Shown one piece after another: positions 26,022 to 36,951 of a stretch of DNA of 64,000 bases (its first letter is position 1; every line of letters starts with the position of its first letter). A program made the translations under genes and the position numbers. Source of the stretch: Oscheius sp. JU75 (lineage: Eukaryota; Nematoda; Chromadorea; Rhabditida; Rhabditidae). The notes below the pieces were generated by a model. That model had not been told where the DNA came from and ran no database searches. It saw only the letters and a list, made by a program, of their open reading frames with translations. The stretch spans positions 62,001 through 126,000 of the forward strand of contig JASJZC010000001.1 of assembly GCA_037178855.1 (NCBI GenBank), given 5' to 3'.

Positions 26022-27829
26022 ATGGCCGCAAAAGTACCGCCAACGTTAAAAGGAATCGCCAACTACGTGAAGATAGCCAACGAAAACTCTTCACGCGATC
26101 CGATTGTATATTACTGGTGTAAGTTCTGTTTTACTCAATTCGGACATTCGAAAATCATTACAGGCCTCTTCTACGCCGTCAATCAGGCCCTCCACATCGA
26201 CAAAAATAGTCCGGAAGCTCGACAATTCATCACGGGACTGCTTGGCACGTTGGAAGCGATCAAGAAGCAGCTCCAAGGAAACGAGGCCATTACTAGCGAG
26301 GTGGTGGCTCAAGCCCATCTGGAAAACTTTGCCTGGAAGCTGTTCAAGTACGCCGACGAGAAGGAGAAGGTCGGCAGCGTGGATAAGGGTGTCGTTCATG
26401 CCTTCTTCACCTCGGGCTTCGTCTTCGACGTCCTCTCGACTTTTGGAGAGGTTCGTAAACAGTTTCTGTCCTTTTTCTATCACAGTTTCAGATCGACGAA
26501 GGCGTCGCGAACACGAAAAAATACGCGAAATGGAAGTGCATGCAGATTGGAAAGTGTCTGGCCGAGGGAACACCCTACGTTCCGAGCGGACAGCAGAAGA
26601 GTCAGCAAGACGAGGATGACGAGCTTCTGCGCCAGCTGACCTCGTTCGGAACGCCGGGACAGCCTCAGCCACAACAGCCTCCGCCGGCCTACGGGGCGAA
26701 CCCATTCGAGCACAACTATAATCAGACGCCGATTGTCCCGGGACATGCGCAGCTTCCTGGCGGCAATACCTACGGATTCACTGGTGAGATTTCTTTGTTT
26801 TCTTCTTGAAAAACTTCGGAGCACGATAGACTGTTGATGCTATGACCCCTTTGGACAAATGAATCTTGGAAATCTGCTAACTTCTTGCCTTGGAAACACC
26901 CCATGTTTTTTTTCTCAGCAAACAGCTCGTAGAACAAGTTTGCCACCCAGGGAAATTGAACAAGGATCGTGTAGTTTGAAATGACGATTCATACCAGTAC
27001 GCCACTTATACCTTAAACGTTCAAAGGGCTAAAATGACGATTTATACTAGTACACCACTTATACCTTAAACGTTCAAAGGGCAGATTCATTGTCCGCAAC
27101 AGCCGTAACAGCGCCTCTTACCACTATACCACTTGTACAGTAAAACTTAGAACCACTAACTTTGTTTCGAGACCGGAATATGATTGCAGATTCTTTGTCA
27201 GCTTCTCATTTTCAGATCCCAGCGCCTATCGTCCACCAGTCCCTCCTCCGACTCCTCAAAATTACAGTAAGTCCCCCTTTTCCGTGTGTCTAAGGCTACT
27301 TTCAGTCCCAGCAACCCCTCCCGTCCCAAAAGCTGCCAGCCCCACTCCCAGTACAGCCTCAGCCCCAGCAGGTAACCGTTCTTCTCTCTGTAAAGTGAAT
27401 CGTCACTATTTTCAAACAGGTCCCGCTACAAACTTCTCTCCAAATGCATTTTTCGGTGTTTTTCACATATTTTAATGGCTTCTAAGTGTGCGTGAAAAAC
27501 TAAGGGTCAAAAACTACCCCAGAAGCGTGTACTGCATCGTAAAAAACGAAGAAAACAATGGACAAAAGATAAAAAAAATAAATTCAGGAAGAAGCTTATG
27601 GCGGGAACCGTTTTAAATAATTTAAATTGCTTGTCTCCAAACTATTTACACGCAAACAATTGCTCGAAAAAATGGTTAAGTTACAGCTCCGGGAGCCGTG
27701 AAGCAGCCCACAATGCAGGAATTTACCGAGGCCAAGAAGTTCATCAAGTATGCCCTGAGCGCCATCGATTTCGAGGACACCAAGGCTGTCGTCGACAATC
27801 TTCAGAAGGCCCTTCGTCTCATGGAATAA
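26022..27829 (+). CDS. vta1: VTA1/LIP5, VPS4 activator
   Basis: Six exons: 26022-26118, 26164-26450, 26492-26783, 27216-27266, 27306-27371, 27687-27829 (311 aa; human VTA1 is 307). It is a cytosolic cofactor that binds ESCRT-III and stimulates the VPS4 ATPase. The N-terminal tandem-MIT domain (1 to about 160) carries VPPTLKGIANYVKIANE, DPIVYYWCLFYAV and AWKLFKYADEKEK. A Pro/Gln-rich linker (about 180-260) follows, then the VSL helices near the C-terminus (EFTEAKKFIKYALSAIDFED). Introns 3 and 5 are longer; intron 3 carries tandem tRNA-derived fragments. The RalBP1 ATG lies only 153 nt after the stop, a typical nematode operon gap. Confidence 0.95.
26979..27082 (-). repeat. Tandem 52-bp duplication, tRNA-5'-like
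   Basis: Two adjacent 52-nt units (26979-27030 and 27031-27082) differ at a few positions. On the minus strand each contains GTATAAGTGG(T/C)GTACT, resembling the A-box half of the nearby tRNA-derived copy. It is inside VTA1 intron 3. Confidence 0.6.
27093..27147 (-). repeat. tRNA-derived SINE-like fragment
   Basis: On the minus strand: AGTTTTACTGTACAAGTGG, then TATAGTGGTAAGAGGCGC. The 5' flank matches the element at 14047-14138. The B-box half is missing. Confidence 0.55.
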
Positions 27830-27982
27830 CAGCGATTATTCCTTGTATATCGCCCTTTTTGTGTAACTTTGTCTCAAGGAGTAAACTCTTCAAAAATGCC
27901 TGCTCTGTTGTCTTCTAGTTGGTGTCCGGTCCGTCTCTTACCTTTGTCAAATGTCTTGTCTTCTAACCCCTAGAAGAACAGC

Positions 27983-30900
27983 ATGGTGGAGGAGTCGCAG
28001 AAGAAGAAAAAGGGACCGTTGAAATTGTAAGTTTTAGCAAAGAAAAAAGGCTAATCTCTTGGCAGGGTATCGAGGAAGTCAACAAAAAAAATACTGGGCA
28101 TTGGGAAGTGGAAGAAGTTGGATAGTGGAGAGAAAACGCAACCGGAGACGAAGGGTACAGATGTGAGTGCATTTCGGTATCTGGAGCAAGTGTTCCTAAA
28201 GCTATTGTCTGTCCTGTGCCTCACAAAATTGACGTATAGTTCATTTCCAACGAAAAGCGGCAGTTTAGTAGACTTTTCCCGTCACGAACTTTGAAAATTC
28301 CGCGCGAGTTTCTGGAATTTAATTTCTCTTAATTCGATGGTGAGCTCAAAATATAAAAAAAATGGCTCTACAATGGCTAAAATAGCAAAAATATTCGGCC
28401 CGAGCGACCTGGGTTCGAGTCCTTACGGAAAATAGAGTGTACGAGCTGGACAAAGATTGATAAAACAGTTTTTACTGGCATTTCTCTATGCTTACACTTT
28501 TTGGGCAGCTATTCCGAGCTAATTGGATCGTAAAAAAGTCCGCCTTAACTAAAGAAAGGTAAGGTTCTTGGAGCGAACGGCCTTTGGCAAAAAATAGGAT
28601 GAGAAACAAAGGCAATTCTTTTAGAGCAGTTTGGTAATAGTTCGGCAGGCGCCCCCTTTCGTTTGAATTTTTGGCGCGCTTTTACAATATCGCTCAGAAT
28701 AGGTTTTTCCGATGAAATTCACCAACTTTTCCAGTTTTTGACGGCTTTTACCGAATCCAGCGTGTAAAAAAACCCCCTAGAATGAAAGAAAAGTGAAAAA
28801 ACTACGGAAAAGAACGAGTTATTCGAGGTTTGTCTCAAACTTAGTTCTCTGATTTCCCTGTTATTTATGACGTTTTGCATGTTCTAAAGGGTTCTTTTTG
28901 CATTGCTGGATTTGATAAACGCAGTTCGAAACTGGAAAAATTAATAAATTTTATGAGAAAAACACGATTTTAGACGAAGGGGGGCAACTACCGTAATTTT
29001 TGACTTGAAGGGGGGAGCCTGCCGAACTATTACCAGCAGTTTGCTATGAAAATATTGGAAGCAAACTGGAAATTCAAATTTCTAGACACCCAGGCCCGTG
29101 ATTGGTCTTCCACTAACATCAGCCGTCGAATTGAACCCATCCTTCGACGGAATCCCTCTTCCTGCCTTTTTCCGTCAGGCCCTCGATTTTGTCGAAGCCC
29201 AGGGCCTGAAACAGGAAGGAATCTACCGGATATCGAGTCCAAAGTCAAGACTGGACGAGCTGGAAGCCAATGCGGGAAGGGAAGGTATAGAGCTGAACTT
29301 CTTCGACGCCCATGAGGCGGCAGGGTTGATAAAAAGGTACGGGAACGAGCGCTGAACTAAAAAGAATGTCCCAGATTTCTCCGCCAGCTCCCTCACACAC
29401 TCCTGGACCCGGAAGTCGAGCAGGTGGTTGCGAAATGTGGCTGTGGCCTGCTAGAACAGTGTAGCTGTCCCGTCTTGACGGCTCTGAAAGAACAGCTCGC
29501 CAGAATCGAAAGACCGTACTTCTACATGCTGGCATATGTTTTTTTGCACGCGAGAAGAGTCATAGCCATGGTGAGTTCTGAAATTCTTGTAGAACCCGCA
29601 GCTTCAAGTCTATGGCTTCGGGTAGTCGGTCTAAGTCCGCCTCACTTCACGCAGGCCAGTCCCTCTTCAGCTCAGCTCTCCTTTTAACAGTTGTAGACGC
29701 GACTCGTGGCTTCTGGAAAATTACTGAGAGATGCAATAGTCAATGGTACAGGACAACGTGTAAACAGTAGTAGACTAGTGCCGGTAGACAGTACGTAGAA
29801 TAAAGTGGGCTGCCAGAGACCGCCTATAGGACTGGACACTTAGCAATAGAAACAGTGGACAACAAGAGTGTACGGAGAGACGGAACAATAGAATGGACAT
29901 TAGACAAGTAGTGAGCTGGACAGAGAGAGCGGTACCCAGTGAACAGTGGTGGAAATGCAGGTAATTTCTCGAATTGGAATGTTTTAAAGACAAAAGTTGC
30001 AAAGCTTCCATTGTTTCAAATCGAGAGACAATAAAAGAAGTTAGGAGGAATATTTGCTAATTGTCTGTGAAACTAAATAAGCTTCGGGGTAGACTACTAG
30101 CCGGGGAAATATGCGTCTTTCTGACTCTGTCTCTATATGTCTTTTTAACGTAAATCTGTCTGTCTGTCAGACTCTCTGCAAGCTATCTGACCAGGTGTTA
30201 CTACAAGTCACTTTTAGGAACACTCTGTTTACAAATTGTTCTTGCGAAACTTTGTCCTCCCCTGCTGACCGTGACTCGTGTTCATATAAAAATGGACGAT
30301 AACAACAATCGTCCTTTTCGTTCAAGTCCCAATCTTTCTTTTTCTCCTTCTACGCTTGTGACTGCCTCCAATTCCTCACGATTCCAGGAACCCGAGAACA
30401 AAATGTCGCTCCAAGCACTAGGGCTCCTTCTCCAGGCCGTTCTGGACCTCACCCAGAAGATGATCTGCTACCTCATCAACAATCCCAGTCTCTTCTCGAC
30501 AATCTCCATCGAACCGTAAGTATCTTTATTATTTGAGCAAAAAGGGTGGGGGAAAATGGAGATTATGACCTCGTGTTGAGTTCAATCTCCTCCATGCCAT
30601 CTTCGACATGAGCTGGACTCTTTTTCGGGCTCTGTGGTGCGACTTTGTTCTTTTCCAAAGTCTTCTTTTTCTGCAAAGTTTTCATTTTTGAGGGCTGGAA
30701 AATCAGAAGATACCTTGAGAAAAAGGGCAACGGCCACCACCACAATCAGGGTAAGTAGTCCCAGAACAGCAGCGGTGGCTATGAGTGTGAGAGGACCTGA
30801 AGCTTTGAGTCAGGTAGTCAGAAGACTAACTGACCAGCACTGTGAGTACCGCCTCCTTTGACGTTATCGGCTTCCGATAGTGGGTACTCGACTTTGGGAG

Positions 30901-33900
30901 AATCTGTTGGGAAGAGAGTGTCGTTGGTCTGGGTTCCGACGACGAGATTGGGCTGAAAGTTACTGTAAACATAAGAAGAAGAGACCGAGAGATAGGGGGT
31001 CAGAGAAACCGAGAGATAGAGAGACAAAGCACTCACAATTTTGAAAGGAGTGGTAGTCTCATCCTCCTCATCCGTACCTGTCGTTGCCATCGTCGACATG
31101 GTTGTCGTGTCCAGGCTCTCGTCATAGCTCTAAACATTCCAGATTTACCCTGGTATCCTGATCTCTCTCTCTCTCACCACAAGTTTCGTTGAATCCACCT
31201 CGAAGACCGGCTGTCCCTTCAGAATCCATGGTCTGGCACAAAGAGTCTCATTCCCATTGCTCAAAAGGAAATCTTTGCCCTCCTTCGCTGAGGACTTGTA
31301 TCTTTCGTCCACAGTGGAAACAACTAGAGCATCGAGTTCAACAAAAAAATGTAAGAGCAACTCACAGGAAGCGATTGCGTCGTCGCAGATCAGCGGGTTC
31401 TTGGAAATGTCCAGTTCTTCTAGAGCTGGCAGTTCAGTTAGGATCTCTGTGGGAAGACTTTTGAGACTGTTCTTGGACAGATTGAGGATTTTCAAAGTCT
31501 CTTTCTGCGTCTTGAAAGTATCCGGAGCAATGAAACTAATGTTGCAGGTGGAGATGTCCAAGTTCTGAAAGTTTGTGAATCTTTGCCTCTCTGTCTCAGA
31601 GGCGATCGGAGTCTTTTGGATAAAAACTGCTACTATAACCGGCACTCGCTAATCTATAGAGTTTCCAAGTTTTTCGCTTGGAGTTCAAACGGCAGGAAGA
31701 GTTGCTGCTTCGATTCCCGCCGATACAAAACTTTTGTTTTTTACTTTCAGGGGTTCTCAAGGGCGCTGATCACGAATCTGATCTCCGTTCACGCTAAGAA
31801 CGAGCTAGACCGACCAAAAAAGACAAGAAACTAACGACTGTCTCCCTGTCACTCTACCTGTAACTTCTTGTACTCGGACAGCATGTCCGAGTGCAGACGG
31901 TCCAGTTGGCACTCACTAATCTGTAGAGTTTCCAAGTTTTCCAGACCGGTCGGAGGAAACTGAAAAATTAGGATCTCCTTCTGTTTCTCAGTAGTACTAA
32001 CATTTGTAAATGGATTGTGTCTCAGATTGAGCATAGTCAAATGATCCCTGAGTCCGGAAAAGATCATAGCTGGAAGCTCTTTCAGCTCGTTCCACCCAAT
32101 GTCCAAATCCTTGAGACTGTCCAATCCGGTAAAGACATCCTTTTCTAAGTCTCTAAAACCCTGGGAATTGTCAGGGGCAGAAACAGTAACCTACCGAATA
32201 TAGTTCCCAGCCAGGGTCAGTCTCTCTAGCTGTGTGAGCCCATCAAAGGCGTATGCTGACACATTTTCAATCAAATTCACCCTCAAGTCCAGCATTTTTA
32301 AGCTCTTCAGTGGGGCGAAAACGCCTGGGTCCAGCTTGGGAATACTGCAACCGCTCAGTTTGAGTTCCTCCAAGTTGGACAGAGAGTTGAAGAGTTCCAT
32401 TGGCGGCTCGAAAAGACCATCAGCACGGGACAGATCGAGAATCTTTAGCGATTTGAGCTGTCCGATCTCGGCCAAAAAGGTCTCATTCATGAAGTTGTGG
32501 TCTCCAGCGACGAGAGTTTCTAGCTGGTCGAGTCCGGCAAAGGTTCCCTCAGGTAGATTGGTCAGTTGGTTATTGGAAATGTCGAGGTAGATGAGCTGAA
32601 ATGGGTATATCTCTGTCTCTGTCTCTGTCTCTCTATCTCTACCTGTTTCCAGAGTATTAAACTAGAAGACTCACCTCCTTCTTGTTCTCAAAAAGCCTCG
32701 GATTCAGTTCTTGGAGTTTATTCGCGGATAGATCCAAATTTCTAACAGTCTTCAGATTGTTGACAGCTTCTGGGACCTCCTAAAACTTGCCTTTTTCGAA
32801 AATAATTCCCACAACAGTACCAAAAGATTGCAAGAGTGTATAGTAACGTTTTGAAGACTATCCTCGAGCCCATTGAAAACGTCCTTGCCGACTATCAAAG
32901 GATCAGAGCTGGTGCATTCCCTTATCTCAACACCGTGAAGTTTTGGCGCCAACTCCCCTAGCTTCGGAACACCGTCTTCGGGAAACTCCATGTGCTGGAT
33001 GTGAATCTGAAAGCATAGACAGTATGGGTAGAAAATCCCGATCTCTGACTCACCGTCCGCGTCACCATGCTGGCATTTTTTACGGCCCCGGTAGCGCGTC
33101 TCAAGTGGTCCGGAGTGGATCCATAGAGACAGGAAATTGCCACATTGGTCTTCTCTGTCACCTGGAAATGGGTTCTGCTGTCTCTATCATAAAACTCACT
33201 TCACAGAAGCATAAAAGAAGATTCTTCAGCCTGTCCTCATTGATCTCTGCATCATTTTCCAGGACGTCCACACTTGGACAGCCCGGAACCGACGGCTTCG
33301 CTGCCAAAGTCAGTGACAGAAATAATAGTGCCCAAACTGGGCTGGGCATCCTTTTCCCTGTGTGAATCCGATTTTAACCGTTTTATGGTTTGTCCTGGAA
33401 ATTGTGGTTCGTTTGAGAACAGAAATGAGTGAAACAATTCGAAAATGATGAAACTTTCAAACTGGACTAATCGCGTTAGCGGTCGAGAATGTGTGGAACT
33501 GTTAGGGAAAGTGGACTGGATGTAAAGAGACAGAAAGACAGAATGATATGAAGACAGGTAGATAGAGAGATAGGGAGACAGGAAGACAGAGATAGAGAAC
33601 TATCTGGAAAAAGTAGTGTAACAAGTCAATTTTCCTGATCCGAGAACCAGAATCCATGTGTTTATTTAGCAGTCCATAATAGCAGTGTTTATGTACCTAG
33701 ACGTGAAGAAAAGTTACGCGCACCCTAAAAGTCTGCCCACTGAAAAAACAGGAAGAATGTGTGGACAGAGGCAAGGATACAGGCTGGAAGAGATCGATTC
33801 CCGCAAAAGAAAAGCCCCGCGGGCTGCTGCTGGTAGTGGGGGGAGTTCGGGTCGGATAGCCCAGGATTTTGTGTATCAGGAAGATTTCAGCTACACTCCA

Positions 33901-35220
33901 CCACGGAACTGTGCCACCATTGAACAGTGGAAATGTGAGGACAAGCCCCTGATTGAGCAGGAACTGAAGAAACAGAACAATCTGTTGAATCATCTGCATC
34001 AACAGGTACGGTTATCAAATCGGGAGCGGGATTCGGGACGAATTATGTTGTCTGTCTCTCTGACTCTGTGCTGGAAAGTGCGCGGCCTTGGCGGCAGTCA
34101 CCCTTTCACATAGTATCAGTAGCCGAGAGAGGATGAATAGGGAGTGAAAGAGAAAGGTTAAGATGGGGTGTGACAAAGAGACAGAGAGACGGAAAGACGA
34201 AGAGACGGAGATGAGAGACAGCGAGACAGAGCGTCAGAGAGACAGAGGTAGGGAGGAACAGAGACAGACAGACACAGAAACAGAGAAAAAGAGAGACAGA
34301 GAAACAGCACAGAGAGACAAACTTCAAGACTTCTCCCTTGTTAATAAGCATGCCAATGAAGACACGATTGGACGGGAAAGAGATAAGAAGGACGAGTTTT
34401 GATGCATAATTAGGAGTGTGAATCCTTGGGTGCGGTTTCGACCCACCCACTATGGCGAAAAAGGAGAGATGCCAAGTAACGATAAGTGCCCAGGTTTGGT
34501 CTCCCTGCTGAAGTTTTTTTTTTCCACAGAGTCCATTTCACAAGTAGAGAAATCTGTCACCGTAACACTCACTGTCAAGTCTTTTACAGATTTCTGGATC
34601 ACGACGGGATCAAGACGTGAGCGCGGTGGAGGAACGACTTTGGCAGGTTCAGACCGCGATTACGGCATTGAAAAGAAGATTGAAGGTGAGAGACAGAGCA
34701 GGACCAATAACGTTACGTTCTGTCATCTTCCGGCTGTTTTGACACCTTACTACTGGTTCTTGGACTTTTCGCATTCATTCTAGGAGAAAACTTGTTTCAT
34801 CAGCTGATCACGCCTGTACAATTTCAGGCAGTTGCTGAGCCGACAACAGTACAGGCACCAGGGCAAATGGATGAGAAGCCATGTGTAGAAATGTATGAAG
34901 AAAAGCAGCTCATGGCAGTTCAAGCTTCCTTGAGGTAAGTCTGTCTCTCTTTGTTCTCGATACACCTCCTCCTTTCCAGAAGCGACATATCCGACGAAAA
35001 GAGGCAAATTGCTATGCTCCTCTATCAGCTCGAAGTGCTTGAAAAAAAGCACGGGGTACAGGAATCGTCCATCCCGGAACTCTCAGAATCTGTCCTTGAA
35101 GAAGAGGAAAAACGGAAGACGCTGATTTCCGAAGTAGACAAGCTGAGAACTAATTGCGCCTTAATAAGAGCAAAGATCGAAATGGCTACCCAGGCCGGAA
35201 TGATCAGCACGAGATTTTAG
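27983..35220 (+). CDS. rlbp-1: RalBP1/RLIP76 orthologue, RhoGAP and Ral-binding
   Basis: Nine exons: 27983-28026, 28066-28162, 29086-29336, 29375-29570, 30388-30515, 33891-34005, 34590-34685, 34828-34934, 34980-35220 (424 aa). It links Ral GTPase to Rho-family control: a RhoGAP domain plus a coiled-coil Ral-binding region. A Lys-rich start precedes the RhoGAP domain (about 48-190), which has GLKQEGIYRISS with the arginine finger and a late helix ENKMSLQALGLLLQ. The C-terminal half has KKQNNLLNHLHQQ and EERLWQVQTAITALKRRL, matching the RalBP1 Ral-binding helices. Exon 5 joins exon 6 across a 3,375-nt intron that encloses a full LRR gene on the other strand; phase (CC|C) and family alignment both support the join. 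If the intron is retained, TAA follows at once, giving a 239-aa RhoGAP-only form. Confidence 0.9.
28365..28430 (+). repeat. tRNA-like (B-box) sequence in rlbp-1 intron 2
   Basis: Contains the consensus B box GGGTTCGAGTCC preceded by a poor A-box region. No acceptor stem forms. Confidence 0.4.
28633..29034. mobile_element. MITE-like element with perfect 8-bp TSD
   Basis: Ends are GGTAATAGTTCGGCAGGC and its exact reverse complement. Internal arms are less similar than in the element at 16989-17462. It is flanked by AGCAGTTT at 28625-28632 and 29035-29042, a perfect 8-bp target duplication. It lies in rlbp-1 intron 2 and ends 51 nt before the exon 3 acceptor. It encodes no protein. Confidence 0.85.
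30563..33349 (-). CDS. Leucine-rich-repeat single-pass membrane protein (nested gene)
   Basis: Thirteen exons on the minus strand: 33200-33349, 33054-33161, 32848-33006, 32675-32779, 32195-32595, 32002-32152, 31858-31959, 31366-31564, 31178-31323, 31037-31129, 30835-30952, 30714-30796, 30563-30694 (648 aa). A signal peptide (about 1-17) is followed by a Cys-containing region. About nine or more LRRs follow (for example NLDLSANKLQELNPRLF, LDISNNQLTNLPEGTF, MLDLRVNLIENVSAYAF), then an acidic Thr-rich stalk. A membrane segment (LTLIATAAVLGLLTLIVVVA) and a Lys-rich cytosolic tail of about 50 residues end the protein. It is predicted to sit at the cell surface with LRRs outside, like nematode extracellular-LRR proteins of epithelia, but no specific orthologue is claimed. 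It lies wholly inside intron 5 of rlbp-1, on the opposite strand. Confidence 0.9.
31641..31673 (-). pseudogene. Duplicated fragment of LRR exon 7
   Basis: 33 nt in intron 7 of the LRR gene match the coding sequence at 31908-31940 with two mismatches. On the minus strand it would read NLETL, a stop, then ISEC, against NLETLQISEC in the real exon, so it is a dead partial copy. Confidence 0.65.
31676..31724 (+). repeat. tRNA-like (B-box) sequence in LRR intron
   Basis: Contains GCTTCGATTCCCGC preceded by an anticodon-arm-like stretch. It directly follows the duplicated exon fragment. Confidence 0.35.
34175..34325. repeat. AGAGACAG simple repeat in rlbp-1 intron 6
   Basis: Degenerate GAGACAGAGAG units over about 150 nt, the same unit seen in many other introns. 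Confidence 0.65.
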
Positions 35221-35259
35221 ACACTGTATCGAAAATTTAAGCAGAAGACTAGTCGATGA

Positions 35260-35931
35260 TCACTTATCCTGTTCCATATCCCCCACTATACTGAATCTTC
35301 CCTTGTACTGGTTGTGGTTTTGATGATAGAAGCTCTCATATCCTGATGCAATAAAGTGTTGTCGAACTAGGCGGACAAAGCTGGAAACCGTTTTTAAATC
35401 TGTATACTCTCTGCAAAACCGTTGCAACAGAATTACTGCATTCAAGCGAGATAACGTGGGAATTGTCCGGTGGCTAATATAAAAATGGAAGAGGAGCGGA
35501 GCCAATTTTACAATTTTAGACTGCCATCTTTCTGTCTCTGCCTCTGTCTCTTTTTCTCTCCGTCTCTCTGTCTGAAATACCCACGGCGTCTCTCCGAATA
35601 TACAGCAAAATTGGCCCGCCAACGGAGCGTTTTCAAACGCCCGCCAAGCCAAAACCTCCACACCTCATCCCTAGTTCTCTTCAGCTTCAACTAATCATTT
35701 ACGATTCTGATAGATTCCGACGGCTGATTCTGGAGCTGGATGCAACAGGATTGCTTTTGGGCATTACACCCATACCATAAGAGACAGCAAGAAGTAGTGT
35801 TCCCTGAAGAACTGCGGTGCACTTATCTGCTGAGAGTTGCAAGCTGCAGCCATATGCCGTGCAGCTTCTTTTTTTCAAGACTCACCTTCTGTTGGTCTCA
35901 TAAGTGTAATGTAAGGTGTGTACCATAGGTC
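35260..35931 (-). CDS. Unrecognised protein, partial gene model
   Basis: Proposed minus-strand exons: 35886-35931, 35747-35829, 35581-35690, 35260-35473, giving about 150 residues to a TGA at 35260-35262. The 5' end was not found. The last two exons are the best supported: RDEVWRFWLGGRLKTLRW joins HRTIPTLSRLNAVILLQRF in frame across an intron filled with the AGAGACAG repeat, and the product is basic and helical. The first two exons have good splice sites and a hydrophobic stretch (CTAVLQGTLLLAVSYGMGV), but the join between 35747 and 35690 uses a weak donor (gttgca), so they may be a separate gene. No family recognised. A competing plus-strand frame crosses about 35601-35780. It is tail-to-tail with rlbp-1. 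Confidence 0.4.
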
Positions 35932-36505
35932 CTAATAACACAAACTTTAGGTCCATCTCATGATGAGATCTATGCTCTCTCTCTCTCTCTCTCTCTCTTG
36001 CAGCTCTCGTCTGCAAATTTTGTGGCAAGAAAAACGAGCGTCTGCTGGAAGCCGAGGAATTAATATGTAAATAAAACTGTGACAACCTTGCTTTATTTTA
36101 AAAACACAGAAATGGGGCTCCAGAAACAGGCGAATCTCTGTCTTTCCGTTTCTTTGACTCTCGGTCTCCCTGTCTCTCTGTCTTTGTCTTTCCGTACCTT
36201 TGTCTCGCTGCCTTTTTCTCTCTATCTCTTTGTCCCTCTGTCTCTCTGTTTTTTGTCGTCTCACTGTTTTCTGCGTCTCTCTGTCCCTCTTCTTGTGTCT
36301 TCTCGGACCAGTATTCCAAAATAGAACATGAAATCTTCAGTACAGGAGATTCTGTCCTGATAAGAACATCAGTTCATTCCGATTTATCGCATCTGATTTG
36401 GACAAAGAACACTTCTCGTGTCTTGCAGCCATATCACTAGAAACTAGAAACACTTTACTGAGATTTAATTATGCAACCCGTTTCTCTAGAATTCCAGAGT
36501 GAAAC
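35932..36505. other. Intergenic region with simple repeats
   Basis: Contains a (CT)n run ending in TTGCAG (about 35973-36002) and a GTCTCT/CTTTGTCT tract (36130-36300). A short plus-strand frame at about 36003-36075 would encode CKFCGKKNERLLEAEELICK before a TAA overlapping an AATAAA. No upstream exon of matching phase was found, so it is not called a gene. Confidence 0.45.
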
Positions 36506-36951
36506 TCAGATGAAGGAGTAGCTGAGATGCTCGTTTCTGAAATAGCTTTGTCGTCTCTGCATTTCTGATCCTTGAGTACTGAAAAAGGGCTATTTTCATA
36601 TTTTCAATCGAAAATAACCTGAAACTTGGTCGCCAGGCCAAACGAGTTCCATCGTAGACGAGGTCGGACTTTTCAGAGTTGACAACAAGACTGACGAGAT
36701 AGTACAGGGACAGAAGGAGGCCAAGATTGATGAGGATGAAGAGGCCGATCATTGGCAAAGAGGGAAAGAGGTACAGAAGTACGGTGCAGACGATCTGGAT
36801 GTGTCTGTTGAGAGAGAGAGAGAGACAGCAAACTCACCATGATGATCAGATAAAGACAATAGGCAGCTCGACGGATAGCCTGGCCACTGTAACGACGCTC
36901 AATTTCGACGGCGTCGGTTTTTTGGAGACTGATGTTCTTCAAGACAGTCAT
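36506..36951 (-). CDS. Small predicted two-span membrane protein
   Basis: Three exons on the minus strand: 36838-36951, 36619-36794, 36506-36578 (120 aa). The product has a charged start, then two hydrophobic stretches: AAYCLYLIIMIVCTVLLYLF and MIGLFILINLGLLLSLYYL continuing into VSLVV. A polar tail ends SYSFI. The acceptor used for exon 2 (acatccag) is the one that keeps the hydrophobic frame; a nearer AG shifts it. An acceptor (ttttcag) sits 4 nt before the ATG and may be a trans-splice site. No family recognised. Confidence 0.6.

Noticed and set aside
29571-29592. A 22-nt intron after RhoGAP exon 4
   Set aside because: Too short to splice. The exon at 30388 continues the RhoGAP fold instead (ENKMSLQ block).
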